Positions 29,566 to 38,306 of a stretch of DNA of 64,000 nucleotides are shown here, in pieces (positions within the stretch are counted from its first letter, which is position 1; the number at the start of each line of letters is the position of its first letter). Source of the stretch: Nocardia iowensis (lineage in GTDB: Bacteria > Actinomycetota > Actinomycetes > Mycobacteriales > Mycobacteriaceae); NCBI RefSeq assembly GCF_019222765.1, contig NZ_CP078145.1, positions 2,604,001-2,668,000 of the forward strand, written 5' to 3'. A program made the position numbers and the translations under genes. The notes under the pieces are model-generated. The model was not told the origin of the DNA. It searched no databases and saw only the letters and a list, made by a program, of their open reading frames with translations.

Positions 29566-30423
29566 TCATCGGGTCGGGTCGCGTTGGGTTATCAGGAGGT
29601 GCGGGATGCCAGTTTCGGGGTGGGGGACGCGTAGGGCGTGGACGCCGAATACCGTGTCGACCACGGCGGGGGCGAGGGCAGTCGCGGGTTCGGCCAAGGG
29701 GTGCGCGATGCCGTTGTGCAGCACCAGAATTCGGTCGCAGTAGCGGTCAGCCAGCGCCAGGTCGTGCAGCGCCATGACCACGGTGCGGTTCAGGGTGCGG
29801 GTCAGTGCCAGGAGCTCGAGACGGTGGGTGATGTCCAAATGGTTGGTGGGCTCGTCCAGCAGCAGTACCGGCGTGTTCTGTACGAGAGCGCGTGCCAGCA
29901 GGACTCGTTGGCGCTCGCCCCCGGAGAGGCGATGTACCGGTCGCTCGGCGAAGCCGGCCAGGTCCACCGTCGCCAATGCCTCATCGACCGCCTGTTGTTC
30001 GCGTGGCGAGCCGCCACCCCATGGCGGCAGGTACGGCGTAAGCCCAAGGGCCACAACTTCACCCGCACGGAGGTCAGCGGGCGGCCGCTCGTCCTGCGCG
30101 ACCACGGCCACGGTCCGAGCCCGCTGCCGCGCCGACAAGGTGTGCAGCACTCGACCATCCACGGTCACCCGCCCACGCACCGGCCGCCGCACCCCCGCGA
30201 GGACCTGCAATAGTGTCGTCTTGCCGGTACCGTTCGGCCCGACGATCCCGATCGTCTCCCCGGCTCGGATCGTAAAGCTGGTGTCGGCGACCACCGTCCG
30301 CCGACCAGCGGCACACGCGAGCCCGTTGACCTCCAGCGCCCCGGCAACGCTTGTTGTTTCGGCCACCTCGCCGCTGACCACGAGCCCATCGAGGTCTGGC
30401 CCGTGGCGACTGGGTCCGTTCAT
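29566..30423 (-). CDS. ABC importer ATPase, probably cobalamin (BtuD-like)
   Basis: A 285-residue nucleotide-binding subunit. Walker A is GIVGPNGTGKTTLL, the signature is HRLSGGERQRVLLARAL, Walker B is VLLLDEPTNHLD, and the H-loop is VMALHDLALADRYCD, as in Fec/Btu-type importers. The start ATG overlaps the permease stop by 4 nt (ATGA). About 30 N-terminal residues precede the domain. The operon is headed by a B12 riboswitch. Confidence 0.88.
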   Translation of the reverse strand: MNGPSRHGPDLDGLVVSGEVAETTSVAGALEVNGLACAAGRRTVVADTSFTIRAGETIGIVGPNGTGKTTLLQVLAGVRRPVRGRVTVDGRVLHTLSARQRARTVAVVAQDERPPADLRAGEVVALGLTPYLPPWGGGSPREQQAVDEALATVDLAGFAERPVHRLSGGERQRVLLARALVQNTPVLLLDEPTNHLDITHRLELLALTRTLNRTVVMALHDLALADRYCDRILVLHNGIAHPLAEPATALAPAVVDTVFGVHALRVPHPETGIPHLLITQRDPTR

Positions 30424-31451
30424 GCTTCACCGAACCGATAGCGCCGTCGCCCCATCAGGATCAGGAAGGCGGGTGCACCGATCAGCCCGGTCAGGACGCC
30501 GACCGGGATTTCGGTAGGGCGGACCAGAATTCGAGTGGCGGCGTCGGCGACGACGAGAAACAGGGCGCCGCACAGCGCGCAGGCGGGCAACAGGCTGCGG
30601 TGGCGCGGACCGACCAAGAGGCGGGCGGCGTGCGGGATGACCAGACCGACGAAGCCGATGCCACCCGACACCGCGACCAGCACCCCGACCAGCACCGCCA
30701 GCAGCAGGAACAGGGCGATGCGGAGTTTTTTGACCGGAACACCGAGGGAGGCGGCGGTATCCGCGCCGACGGTCAGTGCGTCGAGCCAGCCGCTCGCGAG
30801 CAACAGCGCCAGACCGGCCAGCGCAACCACGCTCAGCGGCAACGCGATTCGCGTCCAGTCCGCACCCGCGAGGCTGCCGAGGAGCCAGAACAGCACCGAT
30901 TGGGCGGCGGCGGGATCCGGCCGCCGAAAGATGAGATAGCTGCTCAACGCGGCGAACGCGGAGCCGAGGACGGTGCCGGTGAGCACCAGCCGCAGCGGTG
31001 TCAGCCCACCCTGACCGACGGTGATCAGGAAGACCAGCCCCGCCGCGACGAACGCACCGACCAGCGCCCCACCCGACAACGCCCACACCCCCGCACCGGC
31101 GAAGAGCCCGGAGGTGATTACCGCGGCCGCGCCGACACCGGCACCCGAGGACACCCCGAGCAGGTACGGATCGGCGAGCGGATTGCGCACCAGCGTCTGC
31201 ATGGCGGCGCCCGCCAACGCCAGTCCGGCGCCGACGATCGCGGCCAGCACCGTGCGCGGCACCCGCAACTGCCAGACGATGGTGTCCAAACCGAAGTCGG
31301 TGGGCGGCTGCCCGAGGATGCGGTGCCGCAGCACTTCCAGCACCGACGAGACCGGCAGCGTCTCGGCGCCGAAGCCGGTGGCGAGGATCATCGCGCAGAT
31401 CAGCAGCGCCCCGAGGACGGGGAGGATGATCGCCGTGCGGACACGGATCAT
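30420..31451 (-). CDS. ABC importer permease, FecCD/BtuC family
   Basis: A 343-residue inner-membrane protein with ten or so hydrophobic helices typical of BtuC/FecCD: RVPRTVLAAIVGAGLALAGAAMQ, RNPLADPYLLGVSSGAG, FWLLGSLAGADW, GGIGFVGLVIPHAARLLVGPRHRSLLP and a final GLIGAPAFLILM. ATG start at 31451 with GGAGA nearby. It is the first gene of the three-gene operon and lies directly behind the cobalamin riboswitch, which predicts shut-off by B12. Confidence 0.9.
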   Translation of the reverse strand: MIRVRTAIILPVLGALLICAMILATGFGAETLPVSSVLEVLRHRILGQPPTDFGLDTIVWQLRVPRTVLAAIVGAGLALAGAAMQTLVRNPLADPYLLGVSSGAGVGAAAVITSGLFAGAGVWALSGGALVGAFVAAGLVFLITVGQGGLTPLRLVLTGTVLGSAFAALSSYLIFRRPDPAAAQSVLFWLLGSLAGADWTRIALPLSVVALAGLALLLASGWLDALTVGADTAASLGVPVKKLRIALFLLLAVLVGVLVAVSGGIGFVGLVIPHAARLLVGPRHRSLLPACALCGALFLVVADAATRILVRPTEIPVGVLTGLIGAPAFLILMGRRRYRFGEA

Positions 31452-31487
31452 CGGTAGTTCTCCACAGGCAAGTCGCGGCCTCTCCAG

Positions 31488-31615
31488 AGTGTGTCGCGCA
31501 GGGGAGGTCTGACTTTCGCCGTGAAGGCGATCACAGTGGCGCGACCGTTCCGGATTTGCACCGGATTCCCGCACCTGCAGGGATGACGGCCGAACTCTAC
31601 CGTTCGGTCGGATTC
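31488..31615 (-). ncRNA. Cobalamin riboswitch
   Basis: On the minus strand the leader of the permease gene reads GGGAATCCGGTGCAAATCC, GGAACGGTCGCGCCACTGTGA and then AAAGTCAGACC, in the order and spacing of the conserved core of adenosylcobalamin riboswitches. The 3' B12-box-like part ends about 40 nt before the ATG. Edges are approximate. It should repress the downstream ABC importer when cobalamin is plentiful. Confidence 0.9.
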
Positions 31616-31677
31616 GCCGGTATCGCCGGGTCGTTCTGGAATGGCAGCCGTCCACACCCTTACCTACAGTGGGGAAG

Positions 31678-32847
31678 ATGTCGCCGTTCGAAGATCGGCA
31701 CCCGTCCACTGTCGCGGACTGGGACGACGCGCGACGCAGAGCCCGGCTACGGGACACCAGCCTGTGGCACGAGTGGAAGACGTTGCGCCGCACCCGGTCG
31801 GCGGTGCTGCGGGTGGTCGCTCTACTCGCCGCCGTACTGATCGTGTTCGCGCAGTACCTGACCTACGACGTCGAACCACAGCAGGTGCGACTGGCCCGCA
31901 CCGAACCCGCGATCCTGCCCGTCGCCGCCCCGGTCGATCCCAAGGATTGGGACACCGTGGTGGTGGACATGGTCGGCCTCGGTGGCCTGGACGCCAGGCC
32001 GACCGCTGCCGCGCTGCCCGCGCTGCGCGGAATGGGCGTCGTGTGGGCCATCCGCTACGACAACGAAGGCATCGACACCGAGGTGATCGCCGACCTGATC
32101 ATCCGCGCCACCGAGCTGTCCGGATTGAAGAACATCGTGCTGGTCGGGCACAGCATGGGCGGTGTGATCGCGCTGGAGGTCGCCAAACACATCCACCTCG
32201 GCAGCGACCGCCGCCTGGTCGGGGTGATCCTGGACTGCACGCCGGTGGACCTGAACGCGGTCCGCCCGGAGAGCCGCGGCCGCGGTGAGGACATGGTGCG
32301 CTGGATGCGCTGGCTACCCGGCGCGCGGGAGAGCCGCCTATTGCGGCTGGCGGTGGAAACCTATGCGCGCCGGGACCGTTTCGTCTCCCGCGGTGGCGGT
32401 GGCGTGCCGCCCGGCATCCGCTTCGCCCGGCTCGGCGAGGTGCTGGGGGAGGTGTGGCGGGAGAAGATCTTCTCCCGCAACGCGGCGAGCAACGGGCTGA
32501 TCGAGGCACAGTTCACCGCGATCGTGGCGGGCGGCGCGACCAACGATCTGCGGGCGCTGGCCGCTCCGGCGGACGGAAAGCCGCGCCCCGCCATCGTTTT
32601 CATCCGGCCGCGCGATCCGAGCCAGGACCGGGTGGTCGATGTCGAGTATTCACATCGGGTGTTGATCGAACAGTCCGGTGGCGTGGACGGCACGCTGTCG
32701 GTGGTGCGGGCGCGAAATATCGGGCACGCCAACCCGATGCAGCGGCCGATCGAATACAACGCGGCGATCGACCAGCAGATCCTGCCGTTCATCCAGCGCT
32801 ACCAGCAGGAGGTCCGGGCGACAACGACCGCCGCGGCGCCGCGCTGA
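31678..32847 (+). CDS. Membrane-anchored alpha/beta hydrolase
   Basis: A 389-residue protein with one N-terminal transmembrane helix (AVLRVVALLAAVLIVFAQYL, about residues 39-58) and an alpha/beta hydrolase domain outside. The nucleophile elbow is LVGHSMGGVIALEV (GxSxG). The later CTPVDLNAVRPESRG and RARNIGHANPMQRP supply probable acid/His parts. The ATG at 31678 is 7 nt after TACAGT, the leaderless pattern; a GTG at 31669 is in frame. It is divergent from the B12 importer and has no clear operon partner. Confidence 0.8.
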   Translation: MSPFEDRHPSTVADWDDARRRARLRDTSLWHEWKTLRRTRSAVLRVVALLAAVLIVFAQYLTYDVEPQQVRLARTEPAILPVAAPVDPKDWDTVVVDMVGLGGLDARPTAAALPALRGMGVVWAIRYDNEGIDTEVIADLIIRATELSGLKNIVLVGHSMGGVIALEVAKHIHLGSDRRLVGVILDCTPVDLNAVRPESRGRGEDMVRWMRWLPGARESRLLRLAVETYARRDRFVSRGGGGVPPGIRFARLGEVLGEVWREKIFSRNAASNGLIEAQFTAIVAGGATNDLRALAAPADGKPRPAIVFIRPRDPSQDRVVDVEYSHRVLIEQSGGVDGTLSVVRARNIGHANPMQRPIEYNAAIDQQILPFIQRYQQEVRATTTAAAPR

Positions 32848-32874
32848 CGGATTACCTGGACCCTCGGCGACGGG

Positions 32875-33459
32875 TCAGCGGACGCGGGTGCCGAGAAGGT
32901 GGCGCACGCCTGCGATGAACAGTTGCAGGCCGAAGTCGAAACGGGCGGTGGGGTCGGGGGTTTCGTCGAGGGGCGCTTCGTCGTCGGGGAGTGCGCCCGC
33001 GGAATCCATTTGCATCCTGGACTGTTCGTCGACGGTTTGGCCGAGGACGTAGTACAGCAGCGTGAACGAGGTGAGTTCGGCTTCGGGGCGGGGCATGCCC
33101 GCGCGAATGGCCGCGCCTGCCATGCGTTCCCGGCCCTTGCTGGTGGTGAGTCTGGATGCGTAGGTGGCGGAGACCAATTCGGCACCGTCGCGGTAGGCGA
33201 GCAGGCAGTCGCGCAGCCGGTGCGCCAATTCGCTGATCTGGCCGGACCATTCGGTGGCGACGATCGGATCCTCCATCGGCGCGAGGATCTTGTCCGCGAC
33301 CGCGCCGAGCAGCGCCTGTTTGTTGGGGAAATGCCAGTACAGCGCGCCCGGCTGCACCTGAAGCGAGCCGGCCAGCCTGCGCATGGTCAGGTCGGCGAGG
33401 CCGTACTGGTCGAGAATCGCGATGGCGCCGTCGACCACGTCCGCTCTGTGCAGTTGCAC
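32875..33459 (-). CDS. bioQ: TetR-family biotin repressor (BioQ)
   Basis: A 194-residue TetR-family repressor, divergent from bioB. The helix-turn-helix reads [52 protein letters not shown]. In mycobacteria and corynebacteria BioQ represses the biotin genes through TGAAC-N3-GTTCA boxes; three such boxes are present here before bioA, bioF and bioB, which supports the name. ATG start at 33459. It shares its promoter region with bioB. Confidence 0.88.
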   Translation of the reverse strand: MQLHRADVVDGAIAILDQYGLADLTMRRLAGSLQVQPGALYWHFPNKQALLGAVADKILAPMEDPIVATEWSGQISELAHRLRDCLLAYRDGAELVSATYASRLTTSKGRERMAGAAIRAGMPRPEAELTSFTLLYYVLGQTVDEQSRMQMDSAGALPDDEAPLDETPDPTARFDFGLQLFIAGVRHLLGTRVR

Positions 33460-33574
33460 CCGAATTCCTTCCGTGTCGATGGCGGCGCTCCGGGCCCCCT
33501 CGGTGGTTACGCAGGCTACCTTCTCCGGGTCTCCCGCCCGCGCCGCAGTGCTCGGCGGCGGTGCTCGCAGTGTT

Positions 33575-33615
33575 TTGACTCACTGTCCGCTCTACCCTAG
33601 CCTGAACACCGTTCA
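33575..33615 (+). promoter_or_regulatory. BioQ-controlled promoter of bioB
   Basis: TTGACT (33575-33580), a 17-bp spacer and TAGCCT (33598-33603) form a -35/-10 pair, and the BioQ box TGAAC-ACC-GTTCA (33603-33615) lies directly over the expected transcription start. The same region should also serve the divergent bioQ gene. Confidence 0.8.
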
Positions 33616-33655
33616 AGTTGCACGGCCACCTCGGCCGAACGAAGGGATTCGTGCA

Positions 33656-34669
33656 GTGACCCAGGCTCCTGTTGACACCTCCATATTGGCGATCGCCCGC
33701 GAGCAAGTGCTCGAACGCGGCGAAGGGCTGACCCAGGAGCAGACCCTGGAGGTGCTCCGCCTAGGCGACGACCACCTCGAAGAACTGCTGGCCCTGGCCC
33801 ACGACGTGCGGATGAAGTGGTGTGGCCCCGAGGTCGAGGTCGAGGGCATCATCAGCCTCAAGACCGGCGGCTGCCCCGAGGACTGCCACTTCTGCTCCCA
33901 GTCCGGCCTGTTCCAGTCGCCGGTGCGCGCGGCCTGGCTCGACATCCCCAGCCTCGTCGAGGCCGCCAAGCAGACCGCCAAGACCGGCGCCACCGAGTTC
34001 TGCATCGTCGCCGCCGTGCGCGGTCCGGACGAGCGCCTGATGGCGCAGGTCGCCGCCGGTGTCGAAGCCATCCGCAACGAGGTCGACATCCAGGTCGCGT
34101 GCTCGCTCGGCATGCTCACCCAGGAACAGGTCGATCAGCTCGCCGCCATGGGGGTGCACCGCTACAACCACAATTTGGAAACCTCGCGCTCGCACTTCCC
34201 GAACGTGGTCACCACGCACACCTGGGAAGAACGCTGGGACACCCTGCGCATGGTCCGCGAGGCGGGCATGGAGGTCTGCTGCGGCGGCATCCTCGGCATG
34301 GGCGAAACCCTGGAGCAGCGCGCGGAATTCGCGGCGAACCTGGCCGAGCTCGAGCCGGACGAGGTGCCGCTCAACTTCCTGAACCCGCGTCCAGGCACCC
34401 CCTTCGGCGACCTCGAGGTACTGCCCGCCGCCGACGCGCTGCGGGCCGTCGCCGCGTTCCGGCTCGCGTTGCCGCGCACCATCCTTCGCTTCGCCGGCGG
34501 CCGCGAGATCACCCTCGGCGACCTCGGCGCCAAGCAGGGCATCCTCGGCGGCATCAACGCCGTCATCGTCGGCAATTACCTGACCACCCTCGGCAGGCCC
34601 GCCGAAGCCGATCTCGATCTGCTCGGCGAGTTGAAGATGCCGATCAAGGCGCTCAACGAAACCCTCTGA
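33656..34669 (+). CDS. bioB: Biotin synthase (BioB)
   Basis: Radical-SAM enzyme that inserts sulfur into dethiobiotin, the last step of biotin synthesis. The 337-residue protein carries the radical-SAM cysteines in [14 protein letters not shown] (CxxxCxxC) and the cysteines near ACSLGML and [13 protein letters not shown] that bind the auxiliary cluster, plus [15 protein letters not shown] start at 33656 with GAAGGGA upstream; the open frame further up overlaps the operator. bsaP follows 8 nt beyond its stop. Confidence 0.96.
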   Translation: MTQAPVDTSILAIAREQVLERGEGLTQEQTLEVLRLGDDHLEELLALAHDVRMKWCGPEVEVEGIISLKTGGCPEDCHFCSQSGLFQSPVRAAWLDIPSLVEAAKQTAKTGATEFCIVAAVRGPDERLMAQVAAGVEAIRNEVDIQVACSLGMLTQEQVDQLAAMGVHRYNHNLETSRSHFPNVVTTHTWEERWDTLRMVREAGMEVCCGGILGMGETLEQRAEFAANLAELEPDEVPLNFLNPRPGTPFGDLEVLPAADALRAVAAFRLALPRTILRFAGGREITLGDLGAKQGILGGINAVIVGNYLTTLGRPAEADLDLLGELKMPIKALNETL

Positions 34670-34677
34670 AGCATCCC

Positions 34678-34905
34678 ATGAGTAATGTCATGGACATGGA
34701 CGAGCGCTACAACCCGTTCACCGGCAAACGGATAGTGCCCGGGCTCGATGACGCGGTGCCCGCGGCCGCCGCGCTGGGATTGGAGCCGCCGCGCTTCTGT
34801 GCGCAGTGCGGCCGCCGGATGGTGGTGCAGGTGAGTCCGGACGGCTGGTGGGCCAAGTGCTCCCGGCACGGCGTGATCGACGCGACCAGTCTGGAACGCC
34901 GCTAG
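34678..34905 (+). CDS. bsaP: Biotin synthase auxiliary protein (BsaP)
   Basis: A 75-residue protein that matches the small BsaP proteins described beside bioB in actinobacteria, which help rebuild the auxiliary iron-sulfur cluster of BioB. It has [12 protein letters not shown] near the start and three cysteines in FCAQCGRRM and WWAKCSRHG (Cys41, 44, 61), enough for a small metal or cluster site. It lies 8 nt after bioB and overlaps the next gene (TAGTG), so the three are one operon. Start at the ATG at 34678; an in-frame ATG at 34690 is possible. Confidence 0.88.
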   Translation: MSNVMDMDERYNPFTGKRIVPGLDDAVPAAAALGLEPPRFCAQCGRRMVVQVSPDGWWAKCSRHGVIDATSLERR

Positions 34906-35585
34906 TGACGACGCCTCGGAGTGGGGTACGACGGGAGGCGCGCGCCGCCGCGGTGATCGCGCTGGCCGTGCTGCTGGTCAGTGCGCTCGGCGGGGTCTTG
35001 TGGGGCCTGGTGGCGCCGAGCGAGCAGCTGCTTGTGGTCGAGCCCGGCCGCGGCGGCCTGCTCACCGGGGAGAGCATGCACCAGTTCGACGGGGTGGCGA
35101 TGTTCGTGTGCTTCGGGGCGGTGCTCGGCGTGCTGAGTGCGGTCGCCGCCTGGCGGTGGCGCGCGGTACGCGGGCCGCTGTTGCAGGTCGGCTTGTTCGC
35201 CGGGTCCGTCGTCGGCGCCGTGCTGATGGCGCGGGTCGGTGAGCTGGTGGCCGAGTGGCATCATCCCCGGCCGCACGATCCGCCGGTCGGGCAGATCGTC
35301 GAGTTGCCGATCGAGGTGGGCAGCTGGCTCGCGCTGATCATCCAGCCGCTGATCGCGTCGCTGCTCGTGTTGTTCCTCGCCGCGCTGAGTTCGTCGGAAG
35401 ATCTGGGCACCGGCACCGGCACCGGCGCCACCGCCGAGACCGGATCGTTCGATCCGGCAGGCGCATTCGGCCCGTACGGCACCGCGTCCCAGCCTGCGGG
35501 TGGCGCCCCGATGCCTTACCGTAGCTACGAACCAGCTTCGGAAGCCGGTTCCGGTTCGTTGCCGGAGACTCGTCCCAGCCGCTGA
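34905..35585 (+). CDS. DUF2567 membrane protein downstream of bsaP
   Basis: A 226-residue inner-membrane protein with about four hydrophobic segments (VIALAVLLVSALGGVLWGLV, VAMFVCFGAVLGVLSAVAA, LLQVGLFAGSVVGAVLMA, LALIIQPLIASLLVLFLAAL) and a low-complexity Gly/Ser/Pro-rich C-terminal tail. The same family follows bsaP in M. tuberculosis (DUF2567). The GTG at 34905 overlaps the bsaP stop codon, so it is in the bioB-bsaP operon. Function unknown; a link to biotin rests only on position. Confidence 0.75.
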   Translation: MTTPRSGVRREARAAAVIALAVLLVSALGGVLWGLVAPSEQLLVVEPGRGGLLTGESMHQFDGVAMFVCFGAVLGVLSAVAAWRWRAVRGPLLQVGLFAGSVVGAVLMARVGELVAEWHHPRPHDPPVGQIVELPIEVGSWLALIIQPLIASLLVLFLAALSSSEDLGTGTGTGATAETGSFDPAGAFGPYGTASQPAGGAPMPYRSYEPASEAGSGSLPETRPSR

Positions 35586-35678
35586 GCGTTGTCCGAACCG
35601 TTGCCCGCGGGACGGCACATGCGTACCAAAAAAGCCTAAAATTGTAGGACACGCTGTGCGTTCAGAGAGGAACGAGTC

Positions 35679-36212
35679 GTGGCGTTCGTCGGTAGCGGGC
35701 CGGTCGTCGAGGAAATCGACGCCCAATTCTGGCGGGTGGTCGAACCACTCGTCTACCAAGGCGATTCCCAAGAATTCGTGATTCCCGCCGGCTTCCGCAC
35801 CGACTTCGCCTCGGTACCGCGGGCTTTGGTCTGGCTTATTCCCCGCTACGGCGCCTACACCCGCGCCGCCATCCTGCACGACTACCTGCGCACCGCGAAC
35901 GTGGTGAGTATCGCGGACGCGGACGGAATCTTCCGGCGCTGTCTGCAGGAGTTGGGTGTCTCGGTGCCGCGGCGCTGGATGATGTGGGCGGGGGTGCGAT
36001 TGGCCAGCGGGTTGCGCGGGGCGACCGTCGGCGCGCTCGCGACGTGGGTGCTGATCGCCGTGCCGTCGGTGGTGTTCCTGGTGATTCCGGTGATCGTGGT
36101 CCAGGTGTTCCTTGTCCTGTTCTGGTTGGTGGAGTTGGCATTCTGGGGTGCCGCGCGCCTGTTCACCCGCACCGCCGCTCCGCCGCCCGAGCCGCAGATG
36201 AAGACGGCTTGA
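35679..36212 (+). CDS. DUF1353 protein with a membrane tail
   Basis: A 177-residue protein. The first about 105 residues match DUF1353 (FVIPAGFRTDFASVPRALVWLIPRYGAYTRAAILHDYL...DADGIFRRCLQELGV), a family found in phages and bacteria without known function. A C-terminal hydrophobic stretch of about 55 residues (residues 111-165) adds two or so membrane helices, unusual for the family. GTG start at 35679 with AGAGAGG upstream; TAAAAT at 35637-35642 is a candidate -10 box. Confidence 0.78.
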   Translation: MAFVGSGPVVEEIDAQFWRVVEPLVYQGDSQEFVIPAGFRTDFASVPRALVWLIPRYGAYTRAAILHDYLRTANVVSIADADGIFRRCLQELGVSVPRRWMMWAGVRLASGLRGATVGALATWVLIAVPSVVFLVIPVIVVQVFLVLFWLVELAFWGAARLFTRTAAPPPEPQMKTA

Positions 36213-36335
36213 ATTGGGCTGGGGTACCGTTTCTGGCGTGTTCGTGCGGTGTTTCGAGGTGATCCGGTGGGTTGACGCGTTCGTCGCGCGAAGCGACTGC
36301 GGCACAGCGAATGTCCTCGGCCGACGGGGTCGACC

Positions 36336-36833
36336 ATGAGGCGGCGGCGACCCGACCCGATAATCGAACAGGTGCGGCGGATGACGACGGCGTTGCGGAT
36401 CCCGCAGCCGTGGGACCTCGCGGTATTCCTGGCGCAGGTCACGGCCGTGGTGGGCAAGGAGATTCGGCTGATGCCGTTACCGCCGGGGCTGGCGGACGGG
36501 ATGCCGTGCGGCGTGCTGCTGGAAAGCGCCGATCACATCGTGATCGCCTACGATGCGGAAAGTTCCGGTTATCACGCCGAACACATTGTGCTGCACGAGA
36601 TCGGGCATCTGCTGCTCGATCACGCGGGCGTCGACGCCGACCGCGCCAGACGCGCCACCATCGAAATGCTCTTCCCGAGTATGGATCCGGACAGCGTGCT
36701 GCGGGTGCTGCAACGCAGCGACTACGACGATGCCGCCGAACATCAAGCGGAACTCTTCGCCTCGCTCGTGCTGTCCGAATCCCGTACGGCGCCGGTGGGT
36801 TCGCCGGTCCGCCGGACGATCTTCCGGGACTGA
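36336..36833 (+). CDS. ImmA/IrrE-like zinc metallopeptidase
   Basis: A 165-residue protein with the ImmA/IrrE signature AEHIVLHEIGHLLLDHAGV: HExxH zinc-ligand motif and a third potential ligand further on (AEHQAELFASLV, with Glu and His). ImmA peptidases cut regulators such as phage repressors. No regulator gene of that type adjoins it. It is followed 9 nt later by a multi-helix membrane protein, and the pairing of these two families recurs in actinobacteria, so they probably act together. Function unknown. Confidence 0.8.
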   Translation: MRRRRPDPIIEQVRRMTTALRIPQPWDLAVFLAQVTAVVGKEIRLMPLPPGLADGMPCGVLLESADHIVIAYDAESSGYHAEHIVLHEIGHLLLDHAGVDADRARRATIEMLFPSMDPDSVLRVLQRSDYDDAAEHQAELFASLVLSESRTAPVGSPVRRTIFRD

Positions 36834-36842
36834 GCCGCCGCT

Positions 36843-37979
36843 GTGGTGACCTCGTCCTGGCCGACCTTGTGGTCGCTGCCGGTGGTCGGCTATGCCTGGA
36901 TCTTGCTTGCGGTGCGCCTCACCAGGTTTCGCGCGACGCTGCTGGACCACCGTGGCAATCTCGCGCTCGCCGTGCTCGTCATCGCGTCCACCATGCGCGA
37001 ACCCACCTTGCAGCGCGGGTTGGTCACGCTGTCCGCGGGTTATCTGTCGGATGCCTGGCTGTTCCAGCTCGCGATAATCCTGATGGGTGCGGTCGTCGGG
37101 TTCAACGTGCTGGTGCTGGCCGACGCGCTCGGTCTGCGCTATCGACCCGCTGTCGTGCACGGGATCGCCGTCGGCAGCGCGTTGATCGCGCTGCTCTGCG
37201 GCACGGGTGCACGCCACCACGGTGTCGCGATCGCGGACGAAACCGGCTGGGCGCCCGTGGGTTTCTGGCTGGCACTGCTGCCGCCGATGGTCTGGCTCGA
37301 CGGCCTGGTGATCCGGTTGGGCATCGCCCAATTACGGCAGCGGCCCGAACGCCGTGAGGTATTGGCGTACGCGGCGCTCGCGCTGTTTCCGGCCGTGCAT
37401 CTGCTCGGATTCAGTTGCGCGCCGATCGCGGCGGTGTTCCTGGTTCGCGGTGAGCACAACGTCTTCACCGCGCTGCTGGCCGCCGCCGATCGCGACATCC
37501 TGCTGTATCAGTTGGTGATCATCGTGGTCGGCATGACGGTGCCGCTGCTGCTCCGGCTGGCCCAACGTTTGGGGTTGGACGCCGCGTCGCGCAGCCGGAA
37601 ACGGCTGTTGCCGCTGTGGTCCGACCTGACCGCCGTGTGTCCGGAACTCGTCTACCGTGGCCCGGCGGGGGATCTCGGCAGCCGATTCCTCTTGCACCGC
37701 ACCGTCATCGAGATCCGTGACTGCCTGCGCATCTTGTCCCGTTACGCGCCGGAGCCCGCCTCCCTTACCGGCGACGCTCATGCCGTACAGGACTACGCCA
37801 TCCAACTCGCCCACGCCTGCGCCGCCAAGTCCGCGGGTGCGCCCGCCTCGGGTGCCGTTCTCGCGCTGCCCTCCACCGCGGGTGACGTCGACGCCGAAAT
37901 CGCGGAACTCACCACCCTTGCGGCGCATTGGCACAAAGCTCGCACCGTCGCGGACTTGCCGAGTGCGAGCCGCGCCTGA
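36843..37979 (+). CDS. Seven-helix membrane protein (MAB_1171c/DUF6545 type)
   Basis: A 378-residue protein whose first about 240 residues form seven hydrophobic helices (for example LPVVGYAWILLAVRLT, LALAVLVIASTM, FQLAIILMGAVVGFNVL, LIALLCGTGA, FWLALLPPMVWLDGLVI). The remaining part is cytoplasmic and helical (RLLPLWSDLTAVCPELVYRG...), as in the MAB_1171c-like putative transporter family. No transport signature is obvious. GTG start at 36843, 9 nt after the ImmA-like gene, so they are one operon. The family is of unknown function. Confidence 0.75.
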   Translation: MVTSSWPTLWSLPVVGYAWILLAVRLTRFRATLLDHRGNLALAVLVIASTMREPTLQRGLVTLSAGYLSDAWLFQLAIILMGAVVGFNVLVLADALGLRYRPAVVHGIAVGSALIALLCGTGARHHGVAIADETGWAPVGFWLALLPPMVWLDGLVIRLGIAQLRQRPERREVLAYAALALFPAVHLLGFSCAPIAAVFLVRGEHNVFTALLAAADRDILLYQLVIIVVGMTVPLLLRLAQRLGLDAASRSRKRLLPLWSDLTAVCPELVYRGPAGDLGSRFLLHRTVIEIRDCLRILSRYAPEPASLTGDAHAVQDYAIQLAHACAAKSAGAPASGAVLALPSTAGDVDAEIAELTTLAAHWHKARTVADLPSASRA

Positions 37980-38102
37980 TGTCGGCGTTGATCATGAAGT
38001 GGTCCCTCGTCGAGGCGGCATAATTGGGTGGAGGGGATGGCTGGGGCGGGGGTACCGTGCGGCGGTTGACTTGATTGCCTGCTTACGGAAGGGAGGTCCG
38101 GT

Positions 38103-38285
38103 GTGAGCGAAAACAAAAAGACGGCAGCTGCTTCGGATCTGCCTGCCGAGGCACGTGAGCGCGCCGACCTGGTTGCTTGGCGGCGGCGAGATGCGTTGCG
38201 ACGCAGCAATGCCGCGCAACCGCTGCCGAACAAGCGGCGGTATCGGCGGGGGAGCAAGCATCGGAAGGCGAGCGTCGATTCGTGA
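38103..38285 (+). CDS. Small basic hypothetical protein
   Basis: A 60-residue, highly basic protein (SENKKTAAASDLPAEARERA at the start, then many Arg and a KRRYRRGSKHRK tail). The GTG at 38103 has GGGAGG about 6 nt upstream, which supports translation. It sits between the membrane protein and the NrtR gene. Such a charge pattern suggests nucleic-acid or ribosome binding, but no family is recognised. Confidence 0.55.
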   Translation: MSENKKTAAASDLPAEARERADLVAWRRRDALRRSNAAQPLPNKRRYRRGSKHRKASVDS

Positions 38286-38306
38286 GTCGGCGCCTCGAGC
38301 GGCGGC

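Noticed and set aside
30600..31457. Plus-strand frame of 285 codons
   Set aside because: Antisense of the permease gene; Gln/Arg/Asp-rich and without domains.
37981..38030. GTTGATCATG also found in the 4.7-kb hairpin
   Set aside because: Only about ten bases match and there is no second arm here, so a shared mobile element is not supported.
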